Shown in pieces: positions 1 through 9,295 of a stretch of 64,000 nt of DNA (the stretch's first letter is position 1; every line of letters starts with the position of its first letter). Below the pieces are notes generated by a model. That model saw only the letters and a program-made list of their open reading frames with translations. It was not told the origin of the DNA and made no database searches. The stretch spans positions 1 to 64,000 of the forward strand of contig JAVTVY010019585.1 in assembly GCA_036873755.1 (NCBI GenBank), written 5' to 3'. Source of the stretch: Hanleya hanleyi. Lineage: Eukaryota > Mollusca > Polyplacophora > Lepidopleurida > Hanleyidae. Made by a program: the position numbers and the translations under genes.

Positions 1-598
1 TAGGAATATCATTCTGCGCATGCGCAGACACAATGCGGAGCTCTCGTCCAATCAGAAGCGAGTATTTCAAATCCGTCACAGAGCTCTCAGCCAATCAGAA
101 GCGAGTATTTTGACCCGGTGCATTATGGGCCATATCCAAGAACAACAACAACAACAAGTCGCTGCGCAACAACAAGTCTTGGAGCTCCGGAGCTCATGGA
201 ACTCGGAGCTCCGGAGCTCCAAGACTTGTTGTTGTTGTTGTTCCCTCATGTGTCATCCTTGTTGTTGTTGTTTTCTCTCTCTCTCCGGTCTATGTTGTTG
301 TTGTTGTTTTCTCTCTCTCTCCGGTCTATATCATGGCGTCAAAACGTCTAGCAGGACCCATACAAGGACCAGTTTTCGACACTAGGTGACCACATCCCGA
401 CGGAATGGCCAGTTTTTGACACCGGATGTGCCGCCATCTTGAACATACGTGCCGTCATCTTGGATATGGCCCATAATGCACCGGGTCAAAATACTCGCTT
501 CTGATTGGCTGAGAGCTCTGTGACGGATTTGAAATACTCGCTTCTGATTGGACGAGAGCTCCGCATTGTGTCTGCGCATGCGCAGAATGATATTCCTA
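1..598. repeat. 140-bp perfect inverted repeat with nested palindrome
   Basis: Positions 1-140 are the reverse complement of 459-598. Each arm starts at the outside with a CTGCGCATGCGCAG palindrome (14-27 and 572-585), and holds two CCAATCAGAAGCGAGTATTT words. The 318-bp loop has a second palindrome of SacI-like words (GGAGCTCCGGAGCTC, about 174-230) bordered by CAA and GTT repeats, followed by two copies of the GTT/CTCTCTCTCCGGTCTAT word that elsewhere lies after the zinc-finger genes. It may be the E1 axis or a foldback insertion; the window edge prevents a decision. Confidence 0.85.
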
Positions 599-599
599 C

Positions 600-1070
600 C
601 GCACCATCTCGACCCCAAATACCTTCATGTACTGCCCGAAAATGGCCACTTTCGCTACTACTCGTACCGATGACGTCACCGATGACGTCACAGATGACGC
701 GAACATCCTCAAATCGGAATGTACACCCCGAGAACTACAAGATGACAACTTCGAGGACGCATTCGAACCGTGAATAGCCCATCTCGATCCCAAATACCTT
801 CATGTACTGCCCGAAAATGTCCACTTTCGCTACTACTCGTACCGATGACGTCACCGATGACGTCACAGATGACGCGAACATCCCTCAAATCTGAATGTAC
901 ACCCCGAGATCTACACCCCGAGAACTACAAGATGACACCTTCCAGGACGCATTCGAACCGTGAATAGCCCATCTCGATCCCAAATACCTTCATGTACTGC
1001 CCGAAAATGTCCACTTTCGCTACTACTCGTACCGATGACGTCACCGATGACGTCACAGATGACGCGGACA
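600..1070. repeat. Upstream TGACGTCA (CRE) tandem array of E1
   Basis: Three imperfect units of about 175-190 bp. Each has a pair of perfect TGACGTCA sites (starting near 670, 845 and 1035), a following TGACGCG word, the word GAATGTACACCCCGAG, and GCATTCGAACCGTGAATAG. Short open frames on both strands are by-products of the repeat. The same unit forms arrays at 3.65-4.4, 45.1-45.9 and 55.2-56.0 kb. Confidence 0.85.
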
Positions 1071-1080
1071 TCCCACACAC

Positions 1081-1172
1081 CCATAGCGATTCCCCCAGCG
1101 TGGACGTGCTGTGATGGAGGGGCTAATAAAAAGGATTGACCTGTAATCTTTGCTGTTGTTGTTGTTGTTGCT
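1081..1172 (+). terminator. Orphan 3'-end module (AATAAA plus GTT repeats)
   Basis: The words CCCAGCGTGG, ATGATG-like spacing, AATAAA (1125-1130) and a run of GTT triplets (about 1151-1169) match, in order, the 3' end that follows gene 2 at 3380-3445 and 54930-54990. No open reading frame lies directly upstream, so it looks like the tail of a lost gene copy. 1175-1430 shows nothing recognisable. Confidence 0.55.
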
Positions 1173-1458
1173 CTCTTTTTGGACTAACCAATCAGAATAG
1201 TACTTATCACGGACTACATACGTAGAGCTACGTGTAGACGCGCATGTGTAACATGGTCTAACACGTCCCTCTGGATCTCACAAGCCCATTCCTATGGTTG
1301 CAGAGCCATGACGGAGACCCATCCCTATGCGACTCGCATTTTACAGCATGCGACCGTGGTTAATTCACTCACGGGTTACCGAGCAGTAGTTCGGTGCAGG
1401 ACATGAGAGCTTCTGGACCTGGGCCTGATAGAAGTCCGGGATGGTAGTACATTCGTGA

Positions 1459-1590
1459 ACATCCGGGCACTTTTACATCCGGGACTTTTACATCCGGGTA
1501 CATCCGGGTTCTTGTACATCCCTGACTGTAGAACATCCGGGTACTCCTATGTTGGCCTATAAGAGCCGAAAGTTTTACGGCATTCATCAT
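1459..1590 (+). promoter_or_regulatory. Promoter of the two-finger gene: ACATCCGGG repeats and TATA box
   Basis: ACATCCGGG occurs at 1459, 1475, 1490, 1500 and 1533, with a degenerate copy at 1516. Its reverse complement contains CCGGATGT, an ETS-family type site. A TATA box (TATAAG, 1558-1563) follows, and TCATCA about 30 bp downstream (1584-1589) fits an initiator. The next ATG is 1610, inside a leader word (TTTCCAGATCCACAGCCGAT) shared with the neighbouring gene at 2155-2174. Confidence 0.65.
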
Positions 1591-1609
1591 TTCCAGATCC
1601 ACAGCCGAT

Positions 1610-1900
1610 ATGTTCTCTTGCACAACTTGCTCGAAGCGCTTTCATCGCTTGGACAGTTTGCGTTGTCACACACGTGCATGCCACGAAGTACCCATGCATA
1701 CATGTGCGGATTGTGATATAGCCTTTAAGCATCCCAGTCAATTGAGTCGTCACCGAAATGTTATACACGGATCACGCTCGCCACTCTCGAGACCAGATAT
1801 TTCAGTTTCTATCGGAATGCATCTGAGAATAGAAGAACCCATGGAGGTCGATTCGCCGCGGATTGAAGAGCCGATGGAGATTGATCTCAGTGTTGAATGA
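1610..1900 (+). CDS. Short C2H2 zinc-finger protein, two fingers
   Basis: A 96-residue protein, probably nuclear and nucleic-acid binding. Two classical fingers of form CX2CX12HX4H are visible at residues 4-25 and 32-53. The fingers match fingers of the longer genes in this element, and the start MFSCTTC is the same as in gene 2. The tail is different: it lacks the C-terminal domain and ends in an acidic duplicated motif (IEEPMEVDSPRIEEPMEID). The promoter and leader are shared with gene 2, about 560 bp downstream on the same strand. It may be a shortened gene 1 that has become a separate finger-only protein, or a decayed remnant. The intact frame, own TATA box and neat tail argue for the former; function is unknown. 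Confidence 0.7.
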   Translation: MFSCTTCSKRFHRLDSLRCHTRACHEVPMHTCADCDIAFKHPSQLSRHRNVIHGSRSPLSRPDISVSIGMHLRIEEPMEVDSPRIEEPMEIDLSVE

Positions 1901-2040
1901 GAGAAGTAAGAGCTTCGAGCTTCAGTATCATGGATTGCCCGAAGACGTTTAGGTTACACTGAACGAAGATTGAACTTTCTGAAATGATGGCTTCTGATTG
2001 GTCGATAGGCCGGTCACCTCCCCTCTAACTTCCGAAGAGT

Positions 2041-2155
2041 CACGGACGTCACCGAAAAGATACGGAGATGACCGAAGAGACACGGAGGTTGCCGAAAAGA
2101 CACGAAGGTCACTGAAAAACGTATAAAAGTGGCAATTTTTTACGGTGTTCATGAT
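2041..2155 (+). promoter_or_regulatory. Promoter of E1 gene 2: four 20-bp iterons and TATA box
   Basis: Four exact-length 20-bp units run 2041-2060, 2061-2080, 2081-2100 and 2101-2120 (consensus CACGGAGGTCACCGAAAAGA). TATAAAAG follows directly at 2122-2129. A TTCATGA word about 27-30 bp downstream fits an initiator. A CTTCTGATTGG (inverted CCAAT) word lies at about 1991. Confidence 0.7.
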
Positions 2156-2174
2156 TTCCAGATCCACAGCCGAT

Positions 2175-3098
2175 ATGTTCTCTTGCACAACTTGCCAGAA
2201 GCTGTTTACTCGCCCAGAAGACTTGCGACGACACGAGTCCTCCATCCACACTGGTACACTATATTCTTGTATAACCTGCGCGCGGTCATTTAATCGGGAA
2301 GATGCTTTACTGCGCCACGAACGCTCACTCCACAAGGGTGCGAAGGAACAATGTTATGAATGTGGTCAACTCTTCAAACGACGCAGTCAGTTAAGACGGC
2401 ATCAGCGTTTGATTCATGTCCCGTCTCTACGATTTGGGCGACAACTTCCTACTGAAGAGGAGCCGAAAAAGGTCAGACGCAGTGAAGATAAGCCCGGGGA
2501 GACGAACGCCACGGGTGATGCGATGACGGAGAGCCCGCCTGTACCCACAGTTCAGAAGAGCCTGGATTTCCAGCCGGACTCCACCGTTACGGTTTCGAGT
2601 CATACGCCTGACAACATCGAACCTTTTCTGGAAGATGCGGTGGATGTTCCCAGCGATCTCTTACCCGAAGATCATCCAGTGCGTGAGATGTATCGACGCC
2701 ATTGGTACATGATCCGACACTGTTTTCATCGGCATCGCCCGATATTGGACTTATATAATTTCCGGTTGGAAGAAAACATCCGTCTACGTAGCTACGTGGA
2801 AGCCATCTTCAACGACCAAGATACAGCCTTCAAGTTAAATCTCACTTTTGGATACATTCTTCGCCATAAAGAGACAGACCAGCTCCGTTACTTTTATCCC
2901 AGCAATAATACCCGGGTGTTTGACCAGCCTTTCACCATTATCCATCGTGCGCCACTGGAGACGATGCTGAAGGAACTGGACAGCGTGGATAGTTTGGAAT
3001 GGGCCCAACAACAACGCCCCAACACAAAATGGCAAGTGGAGAGGGTGACCAATGTTACGTTCTTCGTGGTTAAACTGACCACCATCCCCATCGGATGA
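2175..3098 (+). CDS. Element gene 2: three C2H2 fingers plus conserved C-terminal domain (intact)
   Basis: A 307-residue protein. I start at 2175 because the fingers of all homologous genes begin with MFSC/MFTC right there; an ATG at 2151 is in frame but lies at the predicted transcription start. Fingers of form CX2CX12HX4H lie at residues 4-25, 32-53 and 60-81. A polar, probably disordered linker follows (about 90-175). The last 135 residues or so form a conserved block seen in every gene copy here, with signatures HWYMIRHCFHRHRPI, DLYNFRL, FKLNLTFGY, RYFYPS, WAQQQRPNTKW and VERVTNVTFFV. I do not recognise this domain with certainty; from memory it recalls uncharacterised proteins of large animal DNA elements. 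There is no visible transposase triad, so this is probably a DNA-binding regulator or accessory protein of the element. Single exon, own TATA box, own polyadenylation signal at 3407. Confidence 0.85.
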   Translation: MFSCTTCQKLFTRPEDLRRHESSIHTGTLYSCITCARSFNREDALLRHERSLHKGAKEQCYECGQLFKRRSQLRRHQRLIHVPSLRFGRQLPTEEEPKKVRRSEDKPGETNATGDAMTESPPVPTVQKSLDFQPDSTVTVSSHTPDNIEPFLEDAVDVPSDLLPEDHPVREMYRRHWYMIRHCFHRHRPILDLYNFRLEENIRLRSYVEAIFNDQDTAFKLNLTFGYILRHKETDQLRYFYPSNNTRVFDQPFTIIHRAPLETMLKELDSVDSLEWAQQQRPNTKWQVERVTNVTFFVVKLTTIPIG

Positions 3099-3406
3099 AA
3101 GTATTCACGCATGCACTGATAGATACTCAGAATGCACAAACAACTATCTGAGTATATGTGGCCTCAACGGTATCCTGGCCTGCCCGCTGACGATTAGAAC
3201 AAACGGTTCAGAGCGAACATGGCCGAAGATGGAACTTTCTGAAATGGCGACTTCTGATTGGACAAGAGTAGCCGAGAATACATCTAACGGACAGGAACGA
3301 ATATGAAACTTGCAAATGGTGGCCTCTGATTGGAAAAGAATCTTCTTGAATTGTAAATATACCCAACGCGGCTCCCTCAGCGTGGGTATGATGTAACATT
3401 GGGGAG

Positions 3407-3500
3407 AATAAACTATATGAAAAAACTTCTTGTTGTTGTTGTTCTCTCATGTGTCATCCTTGTTGTTGTTGTTGCTGTTGTTGTTCTCTCTCCGGTCTAT
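3407..3500 (+). terminator. Polyadenylation signal and GTT-repeat 3' flank of gene 2
   Basis: AATAAA at 3407-3412 lies about 310 bp after the stop codon. It is followed by two blocks of GTT triplets with CTCTCATGTGTCATCC between them, then TCTCTCTCCGGTCTATATCA. The GTT blocks could serve as the downstream GU-rich element. The module is repeated at 54957 and, inverted, at 46137. The 3' untranslated region also has two CTGATTGG words. Confidence 0.7.
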
Positions 3501-3649
3501 ATCATGGCGTTATGTTAGAGTGTTAAGGTGTAACGACGGACGTCGAGGGCGTCACTGCATTTCGAAGAATTAGTGACAATTCCATGGAATATCAGAGCTT
3601 CTGAGCTATTTCACCAGGGCGTTGAAGCATTCAGAATGGCGTTGGTGGG

Positions 3650-4425
3650 CGTTGCTACAAGGTGACACCTCACACGACGCATTCGCACCGCGGATGGTCC
3701 ATGTCTACCCCAAGTAACAACCTTCACTGCTAAAAAACGTCCACTTTCGCTAATACTCCTACTGATGACGTCACCAATGACGTCACAGATGCTGTAAATA
3801 TCTCTCAAATTGGGGTCTACACGCCAAGAGCTACAACATGACACCTCCCATGACGCATTCGCACCGCAGATGGTCCATCTCTACACCAAATAACATCCTT
3901 CACTACCCCAAAAGGCTCACTTTCGCTACTACTCCTATTGATGACGTCACCAATGACGTCACAGATGCTGTGGACAGTCCTCAAATCGGGGTCTGCACCC
4001 CGAGAACTACGAGATGACACCTCCCACGACGCATTCGGACTGAGAATAGAGCATCTCTACCCAAAATACTTTCCTGCACTACCCCAAAATGCTCATTTTC
4101 GCTACTACTCGTACTGATGACGTCACCAATGACGCCACAGATGCTGTGGACAGCCCCCAAATCGGGGTTTACACCCCGAGAGCTACAAAATGACACCTCC
4201 CACGACACAATCGGATAAGGGATGGTCCATCTCTACACCAAATACCTTCCTGTACTGCCTCAAAATGCACACTTTGGCTATTACTCCTACTGATGACGTC
4301 ATCGATGACGTCACAGATGACGGGAACATCCCTTAAATCGGAATGTACACCCCGAGAACTACAAGATGACACCTTCCAGGACGCATTCGAACCGTGAATA
4401 GCCCATCTCGACCCTAAATACCTTC
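3650..4425. repeat. Downstream TGACGTCA (CRE) tandem array of E1
   Basis: About four to five imperfect units of roughly 175 bp. Most carry a pair of TGACGTCA sites spaced 12 bp apart (near 3767, 3941, 4117 and 4289; in the third unit the second site is degenerate), with TTTCGCTACTACTC upstream and ACAAGATGACACCT/ACGCATTCG downstream. Reverse-strand frames of 60-77 codons recur in each unit with stops in the same places, as expected from repetition and not from coding. Confidence 0.85.
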
Positions 4426-4466
4426 ATTCACTGCCCCAAAATGACCACCTTACTTACTACAACCAA

Positions 4467-6130
4467 CTGCGCATGCGCAGATTGACGCGGTTTGCACTTA
4501 AAAGCACATCATTCTGACTCTAACCCACACAAGCTTCACTTTGACACCTTCCACGACCCATTCGGACCGTGAATAGTCCATCTCTACCCCAAACACACAC
4601 CCACATACCCCGAAAATGCCTGTTTTCTCTACTACGGCAAGGCTGCGCATGCGCAGATTGACGCGACTTGCACTTAAAAACACGCCATCCTGACTCTAAC
4701 CCACACAAGCTTCACTTTGACACCTTCCACGACCCATTCGAACCGTGAATAGTCCATCTCTAACCCAAACACACACCCACATACCCCCCCAAAATGCCTG
4801 GTTTCTATATTACGGGCTAGGCTGCGCATGCGCAGACTATTGAACACGGACGAACCATTAGCCCAGTGGGATGCTCCTTCACGAGAGCTTCAAAATAAGA
4901 CCTCACTCGACCCCATTGGACCACCAGGGACTGACCTAGACTCCAACATGTCCACCCCGTATGGCCCTATACACCCATAGCCAGGCCTTGGTGACTTTTT
5001 TCCAAAATTTCACCGATTCGCTCCACAACACTTCCTATCATGTTCTACATGACGAGACGTGAAAAACGAGACCCCACAACCCTACCGCAAATGTCGAGAA
5101 GTAGGTTTCTCAGTAGGATAAACATTGAACCTATACTCCAGTATGGGAATATATATTTATATATATATGTCTATATGGGGCTATATCGTACTTTTTCAAA
5201 AATTTCACCGATTCGCACGGGGACACTTCCTATCATGTTCTAAATGACGAGACGAGTAAAAACGAGACCCCACAACCCTACCGCAAATGTATAGAAGTGG
5301 TTTTCCCAGTAGGATAAACATTGAACCTATACCCCAGTATGGGTCTATATGGGGCTCGGTGACTTTTTTCAAAAATTTCACCGATTCGCACGGGGACACT
5401 TCCTATCATGTTCTAAATGACGAGACGAGTAAAACGCGACCCCACAACCTATACCGCAAATGTCGAGAAGTAGGTTTCCCAGGATGGTCCTATACCTCCC
5501 ATACCCCATATAGGCATTTTCCCGTAATTTAGGATAAAGTCCGTATTCCGTATTTTTTCAGGAAAATTTTTACATACACCCACCCTGGAACTAGGGGGAG
5601 ATAACTCTATTGATAGACAAGCCCCGTTAAGCCCGGCGACCTATATACCCTCCATACCCCATATAGGCATTTTCCCAGGTTTTTCGATAAAGTCCGTGTT
5701 CCGTATTTTTTCAGGAAAACTTTTACATGCACCCACCCAGCCAGCAAATACCCCTTCATCTAGGCTTCACTTTGATACCTCACTCGACCCCATTCGACCA
5801 TTAGGAGCTCCCCTAGCTCCAAAAAGGCTATTTTCATACCCTTCGGCCACCGCGCATGCGCAGTATGCCGATATTTCAATCCCACATCCAGTCCATCAGA
5901 TGCCCCTTCACGAATGCTTCACTTTGATACCTCACTCGACCCCATTGGACCATTAGGGGCTCCCCTAGCTCCAAAACGTCTATTTTCATACCCTTTGGCC
6001 ACTGCGCATGCGCAGAATGCCGATAGTTCAACACCACACCCAGCTCATTAGATGCCCCTTCACATAAGCTTCACTTTGATACCTCACTCGACCCAATCGG
6101 ACCATTTTATCTAGGGACTCGGGAAGCTTT
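4467..6130. repeat. Outer repeat blocks of E1 with CTGCGCATGCGCAG palindromes
   Basis: Three repeat types follow in order. Block 1: units of about 177 bp, each opening with CTGCGCATGCGCAG (4467, 4643, 4822). Block 2 (about 4990-5560): units of 173-194 bp with TTTCAAAAATTTCACCGATT, GACGAGACG and CTATATGGGGCT words. Block 3 (about 5700-6130): units with CTTCACTTTGATACCTCAC and TAGCTCCAAAA, and GCGCATGCGCAG at 5852 and 6003. All three occur in the same order in the right arm of E2 and mirrored in its left arm. GCGCATGCGC is a perfect NRF1-type palindrome. Confidence 0.8.
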
Positions 6131-6371
6131 CTTCCGCGACCGCATCACCGCCAAAACCGCATCACCGCGGATGAATACATGCCCAGGGGCCCTTTGCCGG
6201 AACTATAGTGACCCAGAGTTACCTCCCCTTAGATTGGAACTCTTCTGTGCTGGAGGTGGGAAAGGTCATCGATGATTTGAAATACTCGCTTCTGATTGGC
6301 GGAGAGCCGCCACGTGACCGCCACAAATTTGCATAAAAAAGAGGGAATTTGCCTTTTATATACTACTGTGG
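6131..6371. promoter_or_regulatory. Probable E1 terminal block
   Basis: It begins with TCTAGGGACT and the repeated CGCATCACCG words also found just inside the E2 termini. It contains a TTTGAAATACTCGCTTCTGATTGG-like stretch shared with the inverted repeat at 1-598, CCACGTGACC (E-box like), and TTTGCAT, which recall the CACGTG/ATGCAAAT pair near the E2 ends. The boundary near 6371 is a guess. Confidence 0.45.
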
Positions 6372-6580
6372 TCTCTACAGGAGCACTAATCGGTCGGGAG
6401 CGGTTGATGCTATGGCTATAGGCTTGAGAGAATTAATTCGTCCAATACGTATACAAAGATCTTACAAATTTGTTCATTCCTAGTCGTCAGTTTTCTGTAC
6501 AACCATGCTTCTGGAATCACAGTGAAGCAAATGACTATTTCAAAATAGTTTCTTTAAGTGGCATTTAGAAGTTGGGGAGT

Positions 6581-6652
6581 AGATAAATAAACAAATTGCT
6601 TATGGATAATAAACTAGAAGTTGTTATCCATAAGCAATTTGTTTATTTATCT
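6581..6652. repeat. 29-bp perfect hairpin
   Basis: 6581-6609 and 6624-6652 are perfect reverse complements around a 14-nt loop. The word TATTTCAAAATA occurs just outside on both sides (about 6537 and 6652), which may mark a duplicated target or a snap-back insertion. The remainder of 6372-7048 has no recognisable gene. Confidence 0.8.
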
Positions 6653-7048
6653 ATTTCAAAATAACATGATTGGATCAATATTTTTCAATGTTATAACCAA
6701 TAATCTTTCAGCTACATATATAACACGAAACGTTTGGTTTGTACTCTCTGAACTGTAAATACCATAACTGGTAATTTTGTTATTGTTAAGCGGGGCAGTA
6801 GGCCATTTCAAATGTAGGCAATTTAGCTTGGCATTGAAATGTGCCTCCGCTTATGAATAGAACTGTTCTTCACTTCCTTCATACATACGGTTGTTATGTA
6901 ACTCTACAGGAGCTCGTTGCCGCTGTTAGTTGGTCATTTATGTTGACCTGGGGGCGAGGTCGTTGAGAAAAGTAGATGGGCGGACACTTGAGTCGGTGCC
7001 AACCAAGTACACTCTCAAACCCTAGATTCCATAACAGTTTTTTTTTCT

Positions 7049-7918
7049 TCAAAAAATCGAATAAATTTCATTTAAACAGAACGGCAAATGGTTAAGTTGA
7101 ATATATCTGAGTTTAGCTTTTCGGGCGGATAATTAACACGGAAAAAAAAATCTCGAGAGCGGGCGAGAACACTGCCAGCTGGGTTCTGCAGGAGCCAACT
7201 CGCAGCTGATTTGAGAACCGCAGGTATTCGTTACCATTGAAAATTTGTTAATTATGTTGAATATGGAGGTTGGTGGTCGAGAGAGTAAAGAAAAGTACCT
7301 AGGATTCTCAAATCAATTAGGAGTTGTCTCCTGGCGAACCCAGCTGGCAGTGGTCTCGTTCGTTCTCGGAAACTATCGCGAGAGTTTTTTAGGCTAAAAA
7401 CCACTACAACATCGCCTTACTTAATATGTAGTTATTTGGCTGAGCACATCCCGAGAAAACGACATTCCCTAACATTGCCCGCCACAAATGACCCACAACA
7501 CCAGGTAGCTTGTCTTTTCCGGTCAAGCATATACAATTTTCAGCATACATTTCCTATCACTTTTTCCAGATCGATAGCATTATACGGCAATTTTCGGAGG
7601 TAGCCAATCAAACTAGCCCATATCTTCTTTCCGATTACAATTTGAAAAGGTGGTTTTGATATATTAAGATTCGAATATTATAGAAACATTTTAGAATTTG
7701 TCACAGACCATTTCTGGTCCAGCCAGGTAAAATGGCCAATAAAATCCTGATAATAAAAACCTTGAAAATTCAACGGTCAATCTGGAAATATCAGTTGGAA
7801 TTTGGCGGAGAAAGCACTTATTCGCCATAAAAGGCCAGACCGAAAAAACGCTAAGGTAAGATATATGCAACTTAACCATTTGTCGTTCGGTTTAAATTGA
7901 AGTTAAATCGATTTTTGA
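7049..7918. mobile_element. Foldback element of about 870 bp with nested inverted repeat
   Basis: The left end (7049-7130) is an imperfect reverse complement of the right end (about 7835-7918): TCAAAAAATCGA against TCGATTTTTGA, and CAAATGGTTAAGTTG on both after inversion. Inside, 7151-7226 and 7298-7385 form a second inverted pair (ACTGCCAGCTGGGTTC against GAACCCAGCTGGCAGT). No transposase frame is visible. It looks like a non-autonomous DNA element; the superfamily is not clear. Confidence 0.65.
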
Positions 7919-8059
7919 CATCGTGGTTTGCAACCGCACTGTAGCAAATAATTGTGTCATTAGTAGCTGCTACAAGAGGGCATTACTGAGATATTGATTG
8001 GGAATCAACAAGAGATTACAGTGTTGACGACTCGCAATCATATCGTGCTCTATTTGAGC

Positions 8060-8490
8060 CAATTTGATCTCGCGCGTCGACTTGCAAAACACGACGCGCG
8101 ACGCGATAAATCGACGTCGTGTTTGAAACGCGACGTCGCCCTTTCCGTTGCGCTTCGCGCGTCGACTTTTACAATGTTGAAGAGATAGGCCAAAACTCGA
8201 CGTCGTGTTTCAAAAGTCGACTTTTGTCCTATCTCTTACCATTGTTAAAGTCGACGCGCGACGGAGAGGGCTACGTCGCCTTTCAAAACGCGACGTCGAC
8301 ATTTCGGGTCGCTCATCGTGCGTCGTCTTTTTGAAGAATCAAAACTCGACGCGTGAGGGAAAAAGTGGACGTCGCCTTTTGAAAGGCGACGTCGCCCTCA
8401 CCGTCGCGCGTCGACTTTTACAATGGTAAAGATATAGGCCAAAACTTCAAAACGTGACGTCGACAATTGCGTCGCGCGTCGACTTTTGGT
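8060..8490. repeat. CpG-rich island of GTCGAC/GACGTC palindromes
   Basis: In AT-rich surroundings, about 430 bp is packed with CGACGTCG, GTCGAC and CGCGACG words. Part folds back: GTCGACTTTTACAATG...AGATAGG (from 8161) pairs with CCTATCTCTTACCATTGTTAAAGTCGAC (8227-8254), and a third copy lies near 8410. The overlapping reading frames are short and shift between copies, so I see no gene. 8500-9290 shows nothing recognisable beyond short ACAATAC repeats near 9120. Confidence 0.7.
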
Positions 8491-9295
8491 TTATCAAAGT
8501 GCGCATGTCTGGGGGGGCGTTTATTCCATATTGTTCATGAGACACTATTAAAAAGGGTTGTATGATTCGAAATAAAATGCAACGTTGCGCGTTTTATCAA
8601 GGGACAACTATCAGGATGTCTCCATAATGTAAGATCCCACATTTTTATTGAGCTACACAAGCTATTAATTATTTTTCCTCTGTTTTCCAGTCTTTACTGT
8701 TACTCCTGCTAAACTGTTACTTACATACGCGTTCGGTTCATTATTGGAAACTTGACTTTAGTTTACGTCCGGTGAAATATTAACACACTGACAAGCTAAT
8801 AGATGCGTATTGTCCTCTCGATGGAGTGGTGTGCATTTTGTGGAACACAGGTACCAGCGTTCGAAAATTAATCAGCAACATAACACATCTGACAGCGAAA
8901 CAAAGAAATTAATTGGCACATAGTCTCCGTGTATGATAAATATCTTGTCATTCTTGCTCTGTTGCAGTAAATTCTCACCAACTTACCAACACCGATCAGA
9001 AGCTACAATGATCGGAAATCGCAGCTGTGAACATTTTCTTTCACTTGGTCTATTCGGTCAAAAACAACACCCCACATCACAATACAACGAAACAATACGA
9101 GACAGAACAAGACTATATGGTACAATACAATACAATAAAATGCAAAATAATTCTATAAAATACCCTACCATACGGTGAAATACACCATAATACGATACTT
9201 CACATTACAAACACACGTACACCTTTACATAAAAGAAGAAAGTTAACATAGATTGTAAATTTTATTGTCATGGTATTGTAGTATATTATTAGACA

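Larger units (their letters stand above)
1..6371 (+). mobile_element. E1: partial copy of the palindromic zinc-finger element
   Basis: This block is collinear with the right arm of E2 (52.6-57.6 kb): zinc-finger genes, AATAAA plus GTT repeats, paired TGACGTCA array, CTGCGCATGCGCAG arrays, then a terminal block. The left part lies outside the window, so it is unknown whether E1 is also a palindrome. The right edge is tentative: the words around 6353-6371 (TTTTATATACTACTG) resemble the E2 terminus (CTCTTATACTACTAC). Similarity to the E2 end weakens after about 6190. The genes differ from those of E2 (a two-finger gene and an intact gene 2), so E1 is a diverged family member and not a recent duplicate. 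Confidence 0.75.

Noticed and set aside
3611..4372. Repeated 60-77-codon minus-strand frames with CSSRGVHSDLR-like words (also at 45.1-45.9 and 55.2-56.0 kb)
   Set aside because: They follow the unit length of the TGACGTCA arrays, have stops at the same unit position, and no start context or domain.
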